64,000 nt of DNA from Marinobacterium mangrovicola (GCF_004339595.1 NZ_SMFU01000010.1:277479-341478); one strand, 5' to 3'. Counted from the first letter of the stretch, positions 8,706 through 20,082 are shown. Numbers and translations are program-made. The notes: generated by a model not told the origin, from the sequence alone.

Positions 8706-9278
8706 GTGCCGTTCAAACGTAGTACGAGGTTGGCCGCACCTCTCTCCCGCCGCGGCTTTATCAAGGGCTTTGCAGCCACCGCTGCAGGGCTTTATGTCCC
8801 CAAAACCTTTGCCAATATCCCCCATGAACACGAGCGTCACATCGCCCTGCATAACCTGCACACCGGCGAGAAAGTGAAGCTGACCTACTGGGAAAAAGGC
8901 AATTACCTCAGTGAAAGCCTGGCCGAAATCGATCATGTGTTGCGCGATTTTCGGACTGGTGACGTACATCCGATGGATCCGGCACTGATCGACATGCTCC
9001 ACGTACTCAGGCTGAGAACGGGGCGGAAAGTGCCTTTCGATATTATCTCCGGCTACCGCTCTCCCAAGACCAACAACATGCTGCGATCCAACAGTAATGG
9101 TGTTGCGAAAAAAAGCCTGCATATGCAGGGCAAGGCGATGGATATTCGTATGCCCGGTATGGACCTGCATCAGTTGCACAAGATGGCAGTGGATCTGAAA
9201 GTGGGTGGTGTGGGGCTCTACAGCGAGTCCAACTTTATCCATGTTGATACCGGCCGGGTGCGTTACTGGGGAAGCTGA
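8706..9278 (+). CDS. mepK: Murein DD-/LD-endopeptidase MepK (YcbK, DUF882)
   Basis: A 190-residue M15-family peptidase (DUF882). A twin-arginine signal is visible: LSRRGFIKGFAATAAG with R15-R16, so export by Tat is expected, as for E. coli YcbK. The zinc ligands follow the M15 pattern: H139 and D146 in SLHMQGKAMDIRM, and H179 in FIHVDTG. MepK cleaves 3-3 cross-links, the product of the transpeptidase encoded just upstream, so the pair makes and breaks the same bond. The start is GTG at 8706 with GAGG 11 bases upstream. The 105-base gap before it is A+T-rich and may hold a promoter, but I find no convincing hexamer pair. Confidence 0.9.
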   Translation: MPFKRSTRLAAPLSRRGFIKGFAATAAGLYVPKTFANIPHEHERHIALHNLHTGEKVKLTYWEKGNYLSESLAEIDHVLRDFRTGDVHPMDPALIDMLHVLRLRTGRKVPFDIISGYRSPKTNNMLRSNSNGVAKKSLHMQGKAMDIRMPGMDLHQLHKMAVDLKVGGVGLYSESNFIHVDTGRVRYWGS

Positions 9279-9340
9279 TTGGCAGCTGTGAATCGGTAAC
9301 GTTTACCAGGCGGTGAATGAGTGCACAGAATCCTGTCAGC

Positions 9341-9374
9341 TTACGTGGACAGGAACGGCGGCATACACTAAAAT
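9341..9374 (+). promoter_or_regulatory. Candidate carAB promoter
   Basis: TTACGT (9341-9346) and TACACT (9364-9369) are 17 bases apart; overlapping GTGGAC (9345-9350) and TAAAAT (9369-9374) are 18 apart. Either would start transcription near 9376-9382, leaving a leader of about 180 bases that contains a small hairpin (GCCGCAG-CT-CTGCGGC) and the intrinsic terminator at 9423-9460 before carA. Confidence 0.35.
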
Positions 9375-9422
9375 ATTGCCGGTTTTAGCCGCAGCTCTGC
9401 GGCGAATCAGCAGAATTTTTGT

Positions 9423-9460
9423 AAAAGCGAGGTGGGCCCAGGGCCTGACCTCGCTTTTTT
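9423..9460 (+). terminator. Intrinsic terminator upstream of carA
   Basis: AAAAGCGAGGT (9423-9433) pairs with ACCTCGCTTTT (9448-9458) and a T6 run ends at 9460. It lies 145 bases after mepK and 100 bases before carA, so it either ends mepK transcription or works as an attenuator in the carA leader. Confidence 0.8.
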
Positions 9461-9560
9461 GCACGTATGGGGCGGTGTTTAGAGGCTTTTGGGCTTCACG
9501 CCTGAGGCGGCACTCTCTTTCAGTTCATAAAATTTTTAGCGCACGCGCGGGGAGGTTCAA

Positions 9561-10694
9561 TTGACGCGACCAGCCATTCTGGCCCTTGAAGATGGCAGCG
9601 TATTCCGGGGGGTAGCGATTGGCGCCGATGGAGAGTCCAGTGGTGAGGTGGTATTCAATACCTCGATGACCGGCTACCAGGAGATCCTCACAGATCCTTC
9701 CTACTGCCGCCAGATCGTCACGCTCACCTATCCGCACATCGGTAACGTCGGCGTCAATGCCGAGGATGAAGAATCCCGTGACCTCTGGGTTGCTGGGCTC
9801 GTCATTCGTGACCTGCCGCTGCTGGCAAGCAACTTCCGTAGCGAAAAAGCGCTAGATGAATACCTGCGCGAGAATAACATTCTTGGTATTGCCGATATCG
9901 ATACCCGTCGCCTGACCCGCATTCTGCGTGAGAAAGGTGCACAGAACGGCTGCATCATGGCCGGCGATGCGATCGACGAAGCTAAAGCTCTGGAAGCTGC
10001 CCGCGCCTTCCCCGGTCTGCAGGGTATGGATCTTGCGCGCGAAGTCAGCGTTAAAGAGAGCTTCGAGTGGAACTCCAGCACCTGGAAGCTGGGTGAAGGC
10101 CACGCAGAGATCGCTGGCGCTGACCAGGACTTCCACGTAGTCGCTTACGACTTCGGTGTGAAGAGCAATATCCTGCGTATGCTGGTTGAGCGCGGCTGCC
10201 GCCTGACTGTCGTTCCCGCACAGACTCCGGCTGCTGACGTGCTGGCGCTGAATCCGGATGGCGTCTTCCTGTCCAACGGCCCTGGCGATCCAGAACCCTG
10301 TGACTACGCAATCGAAGCGATCCAGGAAATTCTGGCGACCAAACTGCCGGTCTTCGGTATCTGCCTGGGTCATCAGCTGCTGGCGCTGGCTTCCGGTGCA
10401 AAAACCGCGAAGATGAAGTTCGGTCACCACGGTGCTAACCACCCGGTACAGGATCTGGACAGCACTCACGTGATGATCACCAGCCAGAACCACGGCTTTG
10501 CTGTCGACGAGACAACACTGCCGGACACGCTGCGTGCGACCCATAAATCCCTGTTCGATGGTTCCCTGCAGGGGATCGAGCGTACTGACTGCCCGGCGTT
10601 CAGCTTCCAGGGTCACCCTGAAGCAAGCCCCGGTCCTCATGACGTGGCACCGCTGTTCGATCGCTTTATCGAACTGATGCGCGCCCGTGCCTGA
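9561..10694 (+). CDS. carA: Carbamoyl-phosphate synthase small subunit
   Basis: The 377-residue glutaminase subunit of carbamoyl-phosphate synthetase, which supplies ammonia to CarB for arginine and pyrimidine synthesis. The class I amidotransferase domain shows SNGPGDP, the nucleophile C268 in [10 protein letters not shown], and H352/E354 in [11 protein letters not shown]. The start codon is TTG at 9561, with GGGGAGG (9549-9555) 5 bases upstream; this gives [15 protein letters not shown], aligning from residue 1. A TTG start is, to my knowledge, also reported for E. coli carA. In pseudomonads carA follows dapB; here mepK and a terminator precede it. carB follows after 54 bases. Confidence 0.97.
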   Translation: MTRPAILALEDGSVFRGVAIGADGESSGEVVFNTSMTGYQEILTDPSYCRQIVTLTYPHIGNVGVNAEDEESRDLWVAGLVIRDLPLLASNFRSEKALDEYLRENNILGIADIDTRRLTRILREKGAQNGCIMAGDAIDEAKALEAARAFPGLQGMDLAREVSVKESFEWNSSTWKLGEGHAEIAGADQDFHVVAYDFGVKSNILRMLVERGCRLTVVPAQTPAADVLALNPDGVFLSNGPGDPEPCDYAIEAIQEILATKLPVFGICLGHQLLALASGAKTAKMKFGHHGANHPVQDLDSTHVMITSQNHGFAVDETTLPDTLRATHKSLFDGSLQGIERTDCPAFSFQGHPEASPGPHDVAPLFDRFIELMRARA

Positions 10695-10748
10695 GGCAAA
10701 ACGCTCCACAAGCCCTGAACTGAAAACAGCGACGACCGGTTAATACAG

Positions 10749-13700
10749 ATGCCAAAACGTACGGACCTTAAAAGTATTCTTATCCTCGGCGCAGGCCCCA
10801 TTGTTATCGGCCAGGCGTGCGAGTTCGACTATTCCGGTGCGCAGGCGTGTAAAGCGCTGCGCGAAGAGGGTTACCGGGTCATCCTGGTGAACTCCAACCC
10901 GGCTACCATCATGACCGATCCGGTGATGGCTGATGCCACTTACATCGAGCCGATCAACTGGAAAACCGTAGCCAAAATTATTGAAAAAGAGCGTCCGGAT
11001 GCGCTGCTGCCGACCATGGGTGGCCAGACCGCGCTGAACTGTGCGCTGGATCTGGATCGCGAAGGCGTGCTGGCCGAGTTTGGCGTTGAGATGATCGGCG
11101 CTTCTCAGGACGCCATCGATAAAGCGGAAGACCGCGAACGCTTCGATAAAGCGATGAAAAACATCGGTCTGGAGTGCCCGCGTGCGGCGATTGCCCACAG
11201 CATGGAAGAAGCCCTGCAGGTGCTTGATTCCATCGGTTTCCCGGCGATCATCCGTCCCTCCTTCACCATGGGCGGCTCCGGTGGCGGTATCGCCTACAAC
11301 CGTGAAGAGTTTATCGAGATCTGCGAACGTGGTCTGGACCTGTCCCCGACCAACGAGCTGCTGATCGATGAATCGCTGATCGGTTGGAAAGAGTACGAGA
11401 TGGAAGTTGTTCGCGACAAGAACGACAACTGCATCATCGTCTGCTCCATCGAAAACTTCGATGCCATGGGTGTACACACCGGTGACTCCATCACCGTGGC
11501 GCCGGCCCAGACCCTGACCGACAAGGAGTACCAGATCATGCGTAACGCATCGATCGCGGTACTGCGTGAGATCGGTGTGGAAACTGGCGGTTCCAACGTA
11601 CAGTTCGGTGTTGATCCGAAGACCGGTCGCGTTGTCGTCATCGAGATGAACCCGCGTGTATCCCGCTCCTCTGCGCTGGCCTCCAAGGCGACCGGTTTCC
11701 CGATCGCCAAGATCGCGGCCAAGCTGGCGGTGGGCTACACCCTGGATGAGCTGCAGAACGATATCACCGGCGGCCGTACTCCGGCATCGTTCGAGCCGGC
11801 TATCGACTACGTCGTGACCAAGATTCCGCGGTTCACCTTCGAAAAATTCCCGCAGGCCAATGACCGTCTGACCACTCAGATGAAGTCCGTTGGTGAGGTC
11901 ATGGCAATCGGCCGTACCCAGCAGGAATCCCTGCAGAAAGCGTTGCGTGGTCTGGAAGTGGGCTCTAACGGCTTCGATCCGGTCGTTAGCCTGGAGAACG
12001 AAGAGGAAGCTCGCGATGAGATTATCGCTGAGCTGACCCAGCCGGGTGCTCAGCGTATCTGGTACATCGGCGATGCTTTCCGCCTCGGTATGAGTGTCGA
12101 CGAGATCTACAACCTGAGCGGCGTCGATCCCTGGTTCCTGGTGCAGATCGAAGATCTGATCAAGGAAGAGCAGCGCGTCTCCGAGATGGCTCTGAGCGAG
12201 CTGGATAAAGATCAGGTGTTCCGTCTCAAGCGCAAAGGTTTCTCCGATGCGCGTCTGGCGCAGCTGCTGGGTGTGTCCGAGAAGCAGTTCCGCAAGCAGC
12301 GTCAGAAGCTGGATGTGCGTCCGGTATTCAAGCGTGTGGACACCTGTTCTGCCGAGTTTGCGACCGATACCGCTTACATGTACTCCAGCTATGAAGAGGA
12401 GTGTGAAGCCGGCGCCACAGATCGTGAAAAGATCATGGTCATTGGTGGCGGACCGAACCGTATCGGTCAGGGTATCGAGTTTGACTATTGCTGCGTGCAT
12501 GCAGCGCTGGCAGCCCGTGAAGACGGTTACGAGACCATCATGGTCAACTGTAACCCGGAAACGGTTTCTACCGATTACGACACATCCGACCGTCTCTACT
12601 TTGAGCCGATCACTCTGGAAGACGTGCTCGAAATCGCCCATGTCGAGAAGCCCAAGGGCGTTATCGTTCAGTACGGCGGTCAGACTCCGCTGAAACTGGC
12701 GGTTGCTCTGGAGCAGGCAGGTGTGCCGATTATCGGTACCAGCCCGGAAGCGATCGATCGTGCAGAAGACCGTGAGCAGTTCCTGCAGATGCTGAAGCGT
12801 CTGGGTCTGAAGCAGCCGGAAAATGCGACTGTTCGCTCTCTGGAAGAGGCAATCATCCAGGCCAAGAACATCGGTTACCCGCTGGTTGTGCGTCCGTCCT
12901 ACGTGTTGGGTGGTCGTGCCATGGAGATCGTTTACAAGGAAGACGAACTGCGTCGCTACATGAATAACGCGGTTCAGGTTTCCAACGACGCACCGGTGCT
13001 GCTGGATCACTTCCTGAATGCGGCGATCGAGGTCGATATCGACGCGGTCAGCGATGGCAAGACCGTAGTGATCGGCGCCATCATGCAGCATATCGAGCAG
13101 GCTGGTGTGCACTCCGGTGACTCTGCCTGCTCACTGCCGCCGTACAACCTGGCGGCGGACGTTCAGGACGAAATGCGCGAAATGGTGCGTAAGATGGCGC
13201 TGGAACTGGGTGTCGTCGGTCTGATGAACGTGCAGCTGGCCTACCAGGATGGCGAGATCTACGTGATCGAAGTCAACCCGCGTGCATCCCGCACGGTGCC
13301 GTTTGTCTCCAAGTGTATCGGTGTTTCTCTGGCTGCTGTGGCTGCACGGGTGATGACCGGCAAGACCCTGGAAGAACTCGGCTTTACCGAAGAGATCGTA
13401 CCGAAGTTCTTTAACGTCAAGGAAGCGGTATTCCCGTTCAACAAGTTCCAGGGTGTTGACCCGATTCTCGGCCCCGAGATGAAGTCTACCGGTGAAGTTA
13501 TGGGTACCGGTGATACCTTCGGCGAAGCGTTCATGAAGGCGCAGCTTGGTGCTGGCGAACGTCTGCCGCGTAAGGGTACCGCCTTTATCTCTGTCCGTGA
13601 TGTGGATAAGGCCGGCGTTGTTCCTGTGGCACGTGATCTGGTAGAACTGGGTTACAAACTTGTTGCAACCGCAGGTACCGCCGCGCTGTTGAGCGAGAAC

Positions 13701-13973
13701 GGTATCGCAGTTGAGCGGATCAACAAGGTGGCTGAAGGTCGACCGAACATCGTCGATATGCTGAAAAATGGAGAGATCGCCTACGTCATTAATACGACGG
13801 AAGGGCGTAAGGCAATTGCAGATTCTGCTGAAATTCGTCGCTCTGCACTGCAGCACAAGGTGCCTTACACCACCACGCTGGCAGGTGCCGCGGCGACTAC
13901 AGAAGCACTGAAGTACGGTGAAGAGAAAACCGTGCGTCGTCTGCAGGATCTGCATTCAGGAGTTGCAGAATGA
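10749..13973 (+). CDS. carB: Carbamoyl-phosphate synthase large subunit
   Basis: A 1074-residue synthetase subunit. Two ATP-grasp halves are recognisable (each opening with [19 protein letters not shown] or [19 protein letters not shown]). The first forms carboxyphosphate, the second phosphorylates carbamate. The C-terminal MGS-like domain (about 935-1074) contains [12 protein letters not shown] and binds the allosteric effectors ornithine and UMP. The length equals the E. coli enzyme (1073). The stop overlaps greA by 4 bases (ATGA), indicating translational coupling to a transcription factor, as in Pseudomonas. Confidence 0.98.
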   Translation: MPKRTDLKSILILGAGPIVIGQACEFDYSGAQACKALREEGYRVILVNSNPATIMTDPVMADATYIEPINWKTVAKIIEKERPDALLPTMGGQTALNCALDLDREGVLAEFGVEMIGASQDAIDKAEDRERFDKAMKNIGLECPRAAIAHSMEEALQVLDSIGFPAIIRPSFTMGGSGGGIAYNREEFIEICERGLDLSPTNELLIDESLIGWKEYEMEVVRDKNDNCIIVCSIENFDAMGVHTGDSITVAPAQTLTDKEYQIMRNASIAVLREIGVETGGSNVQFGVDPKTGRVVVIEMNPRVSRSSALASKATGFPIAKIAAKLAVGYTLDELQNDITGGRTPASFEPAIDYVVTKIPRFTFEKFPQANDRLTTQMKSVGEVMAIGRTQQESLQKALRGLEVGSNGFDPVVSLENEEEARDEIIAELTQPGAQRIWYIGDAFRLGMSVDEIYNLSGVDPWFLVQIEDLIKEEQRVSEMALSELDKDQVFRLKRKGFSDARLAQLLGVSEKQFRKQRQKLDVRPVFKRVDTCSAEFATDTAYMYSSYEEECEAGATDREKIMVIGGGPNRIGQGIEFDYCCVHAALAAREDGYETIMVNCNPETVSTDYDTSDRLYFEPITLEDVLEIAHVEKPKGVIVQYGGQTPLKLAVALEQAGVPIIGTSPEAIDRAEDREQFLQMLKRLGLKQPENATVRSLEEAIIQAKNIGYPLVVRPSYVLGGRAMEIVYKEDELRRYMNNAVQVSNDAPVLLDHFLNAAIEVDIDAVSDGKTVVIGAIMQHIEQAGVHSGDSACSLPPYNLAADVQDEMREMVRKMALELGVVGLMNVQLAYQDGEIYVIEVNPRASRTVPFVSKCIGVSLAAVAARVMTGKTLEELGFTEEIVPKFFNVKEAVFPFNKFQGVDPILGPEMKSTGEVMGTGDTFGEAFMKAQLGAGERLPRKGTAFISVRDVDKAGVVPVARDLVELGYKLVATAGTAALLSENGIAVERINKVAEGRPNIVDMLKNGEIAYVINTTEGRKAIADSAEIRRSALQHKVPYTTTLAGAAATTEALKYGEEKTVRRLQDLHSGVAE

Positions 13974-14446
13974 AGCGAGTACCGATGACGGTCGAAGGCG
14001 AAAAGCGTCTTCGCGAAGAGTTGTCACATCTCAAGTCAGTGGAGCGGCCCAAGGTGATCGGCGCGATCGCCGAGGCCCGCGAGCACGGTGATCTCAAGGA
14101 GAACGCCGAGTACCACGCCGCGCGTGAACAGCAGGGTTTTATCGAAGGCCGTATTGCTGATCTGGAGCATAAGCTGTCCCAGGCGCAGGTGATCGATGTA
14201 ACCAGTATCGATCACACTGGTAAGGTGATTTTCGGGACCACCGTTGAGCTGATCAACCTGGATACCGAAGCGACCGTGCGTTACCAGATCGTCGGTGATG
14301 ACGAAGCGGATATCAAAGCGGGCAAGATCTCGGTGAATTCACCGATCGCCCGTGCGCTGATCGGCAAGGAAGAGGGCGATATCGCCTGTGTCGAAACGCC
14401 GGCGGGTGCCACCGAGTACGAAGTCGCTGAAGTGCTGCATATCTGA
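13970..14446 (+). CDS. greA: Transcription elongation factor GreA
   Basis: A 158-residue GreA: an N-terminal coiled coil (about 1-75) whose tip carries acidic residues in [17 protein letters not shown], and a C-terminal FKBP-like domain ending in VAEVLHI. It binds in the RNA polymerase secondary channel and stimulates cleavage of backtracked transcripts. It overlaps the carB stop codon by 4 bases (ATGA) and is followed by a strong bidirectional terminator. Another secondary-channel factor, dksA, lies elsewhere in this window. Confidence 0.97.
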   Translation: MKRVPMTVEGEKRLREELSHLKSVERPKVIGAIAEAREHGDLKENAEYHAAREQQGFIEGRIADLEHKLSQAQVIDVTSIDHTGKVIFGTTVELINLDTEATVRYQIVGDDEADIKAGKISVNSPIARALIGKEEGDIACVETPAGATEYEVAEVLHI

Positions 14447-14463
14447 TATCAGTCGCAGAAATA

Positions 14464-14500
14464 AAAAAGCCGCTCCGGGGTAACCGGGAGCGGCTTTTTT
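14464..14500. terminator. Bidirectional terminator between greA and yhbY
   Basis: GCCGCTCC (14469-14476) and GGAGCGGC (14487-14494) form an 8-bp stem flanked by A5 on the left (14464-14468) and T6 on the right (14495-14500). It sits between the convergent genes greA and yhbY and can serve both. Confidence 0.92.
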
Positions 14501-14545
14501 GTACTGAAGCCAGTTTACGCAGAAGCTAATAAAGTCAGAGCGCGA

Positions 14546-14854
14546 TCAGAGTACGCGATGCAGGTTTGAGAGCTTCGGGTTGGGCTTGTCGGCAGCACGG
14601 TAGATCAGTGCGATATTGCCGATCTCCTGTACCAGGTCGCATTCGACAATGGCGCAGAGCTCGCGAATCATCTCTTTTTTAACGTCGCGGTCGCCGACGA
14701 CGAGCTTCACCTTGATCAGCTCATGATCCTCAAGCGCACGATCGACTTCCAGCTGGATGTTCTCTGTCAGGCCGTTGCCGGCAACGGTGACGATCGGATT
14801 CAGTTTGTGTCCCAGGGTGCGGAACTGCTTCTTTTGCTCGCGGGTCAAGCTCAT
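14546..14854 (-). CDS. yhbY: RNA-binding protein YhbY (CRM domain)
   Basis: A single CRM-domain protein, about 102 residues from the chosen start, that associates with pre-50S ribosomal particles. Family features: SLTREQKKQFRTLGHKLNPIV, the GxxG-like loop GNGLTENI and HELIKVKLV. The ATG at 14854 is chosen because homologues start at MSLT; the frame extends 18 codons further upstream but that part has no family similarity. The ribosome site is weak (GAGG 14 bases away). It is divergent from rlmE, another 50S factor, as in other gammaproteobacteria. Confidence 0.9.
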   Translation of the reverse strand: MSLTREQKKQFRTLGHKLNPIVTVAGNGLTENIQLEVDRALEDHELIKVKLVVGDRDVKKEMIRELCAIVECDLVQEIGNIALIYRAADKPNPKLSNLHRVL

Positions 14855-14964
14855 ACTAGAATATGGTGCCTCGTTGAAAAGGGGTTTCCCAGGCGGGTTG
14901 AAGTGCAATTTTAACCGAGTTGTTCAGAATAGAGTAGCAACGCGGTGCCGGAGATGAGTTTCAC

Positions 14965-15591
14965 GTGGCAAAATCTAAAAGTAGCGGGCGCTGGCTCAAG
15001 GAACATTTCGATGACCAGTACGTCAAACGCTCGAAGGAAGCGGGTCTGCGCTCTCGTGCCAGTTATAAGCTGCAGGAGATAGACGCCAAGGATAAGCTGT
15101 TGAAGCCGGGTTCCACCGTGGTGGATCTGGGCGCAGCGCCGGGTGGCTGGTCCCAGGTGGCGGCGGAGCTGGTGGGTGAGCGGGGTCGAGTAGTCGCCTC
15201 TGATATCCTGTCGATGGATCCGCTGGCCGGTGTCGAGTTTATCCAGGGTGACTTTACCGAAGAGGCGGTGCTGGAAAAAATCCTCCAGGCGCTGGGTGAT
15301 GAGCTTGCCGACCTTGTAATCTCCGATATGGCCCCCAATATGAGTGGTAATGCGTCTATCGATCAGCCGGCGGCCATGTACCTCGTTGAACTGGCGCTGG
15401 ATCTGGCGCGTCAGGTGTTGAAGCCAGGCGGCAATTTCCTGGTGAAAGTGTTCCAGGGTGAGGGTTTTGATGCATACCTGCAGGATATGCGGTCCAGCTT
15501 CGGATCGGTGGTAACACGCAAGCCAGACGCATCCAGAGCGAGATCGAGAGAGGTCTACCTGCTCGGAAAAGGTTTCTTGCGCGTAGATTAG
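14965..15591 (+). CDS. rlmE: 23S rRNA (uridine-2'-O)-methyltransferase RlmE
   Basis: A 208-residue RrmJ/FtsJ methyltransferase that methylates U2552 of 23S rRNA in the 50S subunit. The SAM-binding motif is [13 protein letters not shown]. The K-D-K-E catalytic tetrad is visible in [11 protein letters not shown] (K), [11 protein letters not shown] (D), FLVKVFQG (K) and REVYLLG (E). The start is GTG at 14965 with GGAG 11 bases upstream; the N-terminus [15 protein letters not shown] aligns with the family. ftsH follows, the classic ftsJ-ftsH pair that is heat-shock controlled in E. coli; I see no convincing sigma-32 promoter. Confidence 0.96.
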   Translation: MAKSKSSGRWLKEHFDDQYVKRSKEAGLRSRASYKLQEIDAKDKLLKPGSTVVDLGAAPGGWSQVAAELVGERGRVVASDILSMDPLAGVEFIQGDFTEEAVLEKILQALGDELADLVISDMAPNMSGNASIDQPAAMYLVELALDLARQVLKPGGNFLVKVFQGEGFDAYLQDMRSSFGSVVTRKPDASRARSREVYLLGKGFLRVD

Positions 15592-15703
15592 AATATTGAC
15601 CGACCGGGGGCTGGCGTGGTCAGCTGGACCCGGGCCGAAAAATGGCTGCCCGGATACCCCTGTGGCAGCCACAGCGAGTTTAGAGAGAACCGAGGGTAGC
15701 TCA

Positions 15704-17722
15704 TTGAACGATATGGCAAAAAATCTGGTGCTCTGGCTGGTAATCGCCGCAGTGCTGTTGACGGTGTTCAACAACTTTAGCACCGAGACCGATCCGGGCC
15801 GCGTGAATTACTCCGATTTCGTGCAGGAGGTTCAGTCGGGTCGCGTGAGCAAAGTGACCATCGATGGCTACACCATTGTCGGTCAGCGCAGTAATGGTGA
15901 GCGTTTTGAAACCGTGCGCCCGGCCGTGCAGGATCCAAAACTGATCGATGATCTGCTTGAACACAACGTGGTGATCGAGGGTAAACAGCCGGAGCGTCAG
16001 AGTATCTGGACCCAGCTGCTGGTCGCATCCTTCCCGATTCTGATCATCATCGCGATCTTCATGTTCTTCATGCGCCAGATGCAGGGCGGCGGTGGCGGCA
16101 AAGGTGGCCCCATGTCCTTCGGCAAGTCCAAGGCGCGGATGATGGGTGAAGACCAGGTCAAAACTACCTTTGATGATGTCGCTGGTGTCGAAGAAGCCAA
16201 AGAGGAAGTGGCTGAGCTGGTTGATTACCTGCGTGATCCCGGCAAATTCCAGCGCCTCGGGGGCCACATCCCTCGCGGTGTACTCATGGCAGGTTCTCCG
16301 GGTACCGGTAAAACACTGCTGGCAAAGGCGATCGCTGGTGAAGCCAAGGTGCCTTTCTTCAGTATTTCCGGTTCTGACTTCGTTGAGATGTTTGTCGGTG
16401 TGGGTGCGTCCCGTGTCCGTGACATGTTCGATCAGGCGAAGAAACATGCGCCCTGCATTATCTTTATCGATGAGATCGACGCTGTCGGTCGTCACCGTGG
16501 CGCAGGTATGGGCGGCGGTAACGACGAGCGTGAACAGACCCTTAACCAGCTGCTGGTAGAGATGGACGGCTTCGAAGGTACCGAAGGTATCATCGTCATC
16601 GCCGCAACCAACCGTCCGGACGTGCTTGACCAGGCGTTGCTGCGTCCGGGTCGTTTCGACCGTCAGGTGCATGTGGGTCTGCCGGATATCCGCGGTCGTG
16701 AGCAGATTCTTAAAGTGCACATGCGCCGTGTGCCTCTGGGTGATGACGTCAAGCCGGAACTGATTGCGCGCGGCACGCCAGGCTTCTCCGGTGCGGACCT
16801 GTCCAACCTGGTGAACGAGGCGGCTCTGTTTGCGGCGCGAGAAAGCCGTCGCACCGTCAGCATGGATCAGTTCGAGAAAGCCAAGGACAAGATCATGATG
16901 GGCGCAGAGCGCAAATCGATGGTGATGTCCTACAAAGAGCGCTTGAATACCGCCTATCATGAAGCCGGTCACGCCATTATCGGTCGTGTCATGCCGGAGC
17001 ATGATCCGGTGTACAAGGTCTCTATTATTCCGCGTGGCCGTGCTCTGGGTGTGACCATGTTCCTGCCGGCGGAAGATCGTTACAGTCACAGTCGTCAGTC
17101 GATTATCTCGCAGATCTGCTCACTCTACGGTGGCCGTCTGGCGGAAGAGATGACACTGGGTAAAGAGGGTGTCACCACCGGTGCATCCAACGATATCCAG
17201 AAAGCCACCATGTTGGCCCGCAATATGGTCACCAAGTGGGGTCTGACCGATGAGTTGGGGCCGCTGCTGTACGGTGACGAAGACGACGATCCGTTTGGGC
17301 GTGGCATGGGTCAGGCCGCCAAGGCGATGTCTGAAGAAACCCAGAAAGCGATTGATGCCAAGGTTCGCGATATCATCGATGGCTGCTACAAGAAGGCGCA
17401 GCAGATTCTGGAAGATAATCGCGATATTCTCGACGCCATGGCCGAGTCGCTAATGAAGTACGAAACCATCGGTTCCGAGCAGCTTGACGAGCTGATGGCT
17501 CGCAAGCCGGTATCGCCGCCGGAAGGTTGGGTTGAAGCTCAAGAGCGTGCCGATCGTGCAGAGCGTGATATCGAAGAAGCCAAGGCTGCTCAGCGTGATG
17601 TGAAGCCTGCACAGGACGAGCGCGATCAGGATGTACCGGACGTTGAAGATGAGGATGGTGAGCGCACCGAACGCCGTTCCGGTGACTCTGATTCCAATGG
17701 CGATGAGCCCAAGTCCAACTGA
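15704..17722 (+). CDS. ftsH: ATP-dependent zinc metalloprotease FtsH
   Basis: A 672-residue membrane-anchored AAA+ protease that degrades LpxC, sigma-32 and damaged membrane proteins. Two transmembrane segments (about 7-25 and 104-124) flank a periplasmic domain. The AAA domain follows with Walker A GSPGTGKT (most FtsH have GPPGTGKT), Walker [12 protein letters not shown] and the SRH region. The zinc site is HEAGH (419-423). The start is TTG at 15704 because GAGGG lies 7 bases before it and it gives the N-terminus MNDMAKNL known from Pseudomonas; ATG 15713 would place the site 16 bases away. The C-terminus is a long charged tail rich in D, E and R. Confidence 0.96.
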   Translation: MNDMAKNLVLWLVIAAVLLTVFNNFSTETDPGRVNYSDFVQEVQSGRVSKVTIDGYTIVGQRSNGERFETVRPAVQDPKLIDDLLEHNVVIEGKQPERQSIWTQLLVASFPILIIIAIFMFFMRQMQGGGGGKGGPMSFGKSKARMMGEDQVKTTFDDVAGVEEAKEEVAELVDYLRDPGKFQRLGGHIPRGVLMAGSPGTGKTLLAKAIAGEAKVPFFSISGSDFVEMFVGVGASRVRDMFDQAKKHAPCIIFIDEIDAVGRHRGAGMGGGNDEREQTLNQLLVEMDGFEGTEGIIVIAATNRPDVLDQALLRPGRFDRQVHVGLPDIRGREQILKVHMRRVPLGDDVKPELIARGTPGFSGADLSNLVNEAALFAARESRRTVSMDQFEKAKDKIMMGAERKSMVMSYKERLNTAYHEAGHAIIGRVMPEHDPVYKVSIIPRGRALGVTMFLPAEDRYSHSRQSIISQICSLYGGRLAEEMTLGKEGVTTGASNDIQKATMLARNMVTKWGLTDELGPLLYGDEDDDPFGRGMGQAAKAMSEETQKAIDAKVRDIIDGCYKKAQQILEDNRDILDAMAESLMKYETIGSEQLDELMARKPVSPPEGWVEAQERADRAERDIEEAKAAQRDVKPAQDERDQDVPDVEDEDGERTERRSGDSDSNGDEPKSN

Positions 17723-17764
17723 TCAGGCTTGCACTAGCCGGTAAGTACATTTTGGTAAACTGTG

Positions 17765-17793
17765 GAAGCCAGCTAACGCTGGCTTCTTTTTTT
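17765..17793 (+). terminator. Intrinsic terminator after ftsH
   Basis: GAAGCCAGC (17765-17773), loop TAAC and GCTGGCTTC (17778-17786), followed by T7. A perfect 9-bp stem, 42 bases after the ftsH stop and 29 bases before folP. Confidence 0.93.
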
Positions 17794-17821
17794 GTAAAAG
17801 ATCGACCTTTGGGAGCTGCAA

Positions 17822-18691
17822 GTGATAACCAAACTGCAATGCGCCGACCGTGTGCTGGATCTGAGTCGGGTACAGGTGATGGGTATTTTGAATGTGACCC
17901 CTGATTCCTTTTCAGATGGCGGTAATCTCTATCAGGCTTCGCGTCTGTCAGTAGATAAAGCGCTGGTGCATGCGGCCAACATGGTGGCAGATGGAGCATC
18001 CATGATCGATGTGGGTGGTGAATCGACCCGTCCCGGTGCGTCGCCTGTTGGTGTTCAGGAGGAGTTGGATCGAGTGATTCCAGTGGTCGAGCGGATTAAA
18101 GCCGAGCTTGATACCCTGATCTCTGTCGATACCAGTGCCCCTGAGGTGATGATTGAATCGGCCAAGGCAGGCGCTGGGCTCATTAATGATGTCCGGTCTT
18201 TGGCCCGGGATGGGGCCATGGAGGCGGCTGCATCTACCGGGCTTCCGGTTTGTATTATGCATATGCAGGGTGCGACTCCGGCGACCATGCAGCTCGCGCC
18301 ACATTATGAAGATGTCCTGGCGGAGGTTTGTGACTTCCTGGCGCAGCGTGCAGATCAGTGTGTGGCAGCCGGGATACCGCGAGAACGTATTGTTGTCGAC
18401 CCTGGTTTTGGTTTCGGTAAAACACTGGAGCATAACCTGACTTTGCTACGTCGGATGGACGAGCTTGAAGCGCTTGGTATGCCGATTCTGGTGGGGACGT
18501 CACGAAAAACCATGGTAGGTCAGGCACTGGGTCGTGAGGTTGGTGATCGTCTGGCCGGTAGCCTGGCAACCGTGGCCTTGGCTATCGAACGTGGGGGTCG
18601 TATTATTCGCGTCCATGATGTGGCCGCTACGGCGGATGTGGTACGTATGACTGAAGCCGTGCTGTATGGGGCCGGGCAGGAGAGAGTATGA
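17822..18691 (+). CDS. folP: Dihydropteroate synthase
   Basis: A 289-residue TIM-barrel enzyme that joins p-aminobenzoate to dihydropterin pyrophosphate in folate synthesis; the target of sulfonamides. Signatures: [26 protein letters not shown] and [16 protein letters not shown] at 17822 has GGGAG 6 bases upstream. The last 4 bases overlap the ATG of glmM (ATGA), as in other gammaproteobacteria. The gene for the preceding enzyme, folK, is also in the window at 37.2 kb. Confidence 0.97.
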   Translation: MITKLQCADRVLDLSRVQVMGILNVTPDSFSDGGNLYQASRLSVDKALVHAANMVADGASMIDVGGESTRPGASPVGVQEELDRVIPVVERIKAELDTLISVDTSAPEVMIESAKAGAGLINDVRSLARDGAMEAAASTGLPVCIMHMQGATPATMQLAPHYEDVLAEVCDFLAQRADQCVAAGIPRERIVVDPGFGFGKTLEHNLTLLRRMDELEALGMPILVGTSRKTMVGQALGREVGDRLAGSLATVALAIERGGRIIRVHDVAATADVVRMTEAVLYGAGQERV

Positions 18692-20037
18692 GTAGACGTT
18701 ATTTCGGTACCGATGGAATTCGTGGACGTGTTGGCGAGTTCCCGATAACGCCGGATTTCATGATCAAGCTCGGCTGGGCTGCCGGTTGTGTGTTTGCGCG
18801 CAGTGGTCGCAGCAGCATAGTGATCGGTAAGGATACCCGTATCTCGGGCTACATGTTTGAGTCTGCGCTTGAGGCTGGGCTGTCGGCTGCAGGAGTGGAT
18901 GTGTTGCTGACGGGGCCGATGCCGACACCTGCGGTGGCTTACCTGACCCGTGCATTCCAGGCCAGTGCTGGCATAGTGATCAGTGCCTCCCACAACCCCT
19001 TTGATGATAACGGTATTAAATTCTTTTCTGCCCAGGGTACCAAGCTGCCCGACGAGGTGGAGCAGGCGATCGAGGCGCAGATGGATCTGCAGATGTCCAC
19101 AGCGACCTCGGATAAGCTCGGTAAAGCGCGCCGGATCAACGATGCGGCGGGCCGTTATATAGAGTTCTGCAAATCCACCGGCGGCGGTAATCTGACCCTG
19201 CGTGGCATGAAAATCGTACTCGATTGTGCCAATGGCGCTACCTATCATGTAGCGCCTAATGTGTTTTCTGAGCTGGGCGCGGAAGTGATCCCGATCGCCT
19301 CCTCACCTGATGGTCTTAATATCAATGAAGGCTGTGGTGCTACGGCGCCGGCAGGATTGCGCAAAATTGTGCTGGCGGAGCAGGCCGATCTTGGTATAGC
19401 GCTCGATGGCGATGGTGATCGCGTTATCCTGGTGGATCACAAGGGTGAAGTGGTTGATGGTGATGAGGTGTTGTTCATCATAGCCAAGGCGCTGCGTGAT
19501 CAGAGTCTGCTGGATGGCGGTGTCGTGGGTACGCTGATGTCCAACTTTGGTTTGGAGCAGGCATTCAAACGCCTCGGTGTTCCCTTCGTGCGCGCGGCGG
19601 TCGGGGATCGTTATGTGATGGAAGAGCTCGCTCGCAACAACTGGATGCTGGGCGGTGAAAGTTCAGGGCATGTGGTCTGTCGTCATCTAACGTCAACGGG
19701 AGACGGGATCGTCTCGGCGGTACAGGTGCTGAAGGCGATGTCTGATACGGGGTCTTCGCTGCATGATCTCAAACAGGGGATGACCAAGATGCCCCAGGTG
19801 ATGATCAACGTGCGTTTGGCGGGTCGGGTTTCACTGCAGAATAACGCTGAGCTCGAGCAGGCGGTAACGGCTGCAGAGGAGTGTTTGGGTGATCGTGGCA
19901 GGGTGCTACTGCGTCCCTCGGGAACTGAGCCTGTGGTGCGAGTTATGGTTGAGGGTGAAGATGAGGCCCTCGTAAATCAAATATGTCGCGAACTTGCTGA
20001 AAAGGTAGAAAATATTCTGTCGGCGCTTGTAAGTTGA
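18688..20037 (+). CDS. glmM: Phosphoglucosamine mutase
   Basis: A 449-residue enzyme that converts glucosamine-6-phosphate to glucosamine-1-phosphate, feeding UDP-GlcNAc for peptidoglycan and LPS. The phospho-serine is S101 in [12 protein letters not shown], the metal loop is DGDGDR, the sugar-binding loop GGESSGH, and the phosphate-binding loop [11 protein letters not shown]. It is coupled to folP by a 4-base overlap and followed after 45 bases by tpiA. Confidence 0.97.
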   Translation: MSRRYFGTDGIRGRVGEFPITPDFMIKLGWAAGCVFARSGRSSIVIGKDTRISGYMFESALEAGLSAAGVDVLLTGPMPTPAVAYLTRAFQASAGIVISASHNPFDDNGIKFFSAQGTKLPDEVEQAIEAQMDLQMSTATSDKLGKARRINDAAGRYIEFCKSTGGGNLTLRGMKIVLDCANGATYHVAPNVFSELGAEVIPIASSPDGLNINEGCGATAPAGLRKIVLAEQADLGIALDGDGDRVILVDHKGEVVDGDEVLFIIAKALRDQSLLDGGVVGTLMSNFGLEQAFKRLGVPFVRAAVGDRYVMEELARNNWMLGGESSGHVVCRHLTSTGDGIVSAVQVLKAMSDTGSSLHDLKQGMTKMPQVMINVRLAGRVSLQNNAELEQAVTAAEECLGDRGRVLLRPSGTEPVVRVMVEGEDEALVNQICRELAEKVENILSALVS

Positions 20038-20082
20038 TAGAGCCTCAGTTAAGATTTGCGCCTCTTTCGTAAGGGGGTCCCG

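Noticed and set aside
9313..9564. 83-codon frame ending on the carA start codon
   Set aside because: It runs through an intrinsic terminator and its start lies before the likely promoter; kept only as a point in the carA leader finding.
10740..13112. A 790-codon open frame on the reverse strand opposite carB
   Set aside because: It is a shadow of the high-GC carB codons: no ribosome site, low-complexity His/Gln/Arg-rich product, and carB is beyond doubt.
15701..17089. A 462-codon reverse frame opposite ftsH
   Set aside because: Thr/His-rich shadow product without family features.
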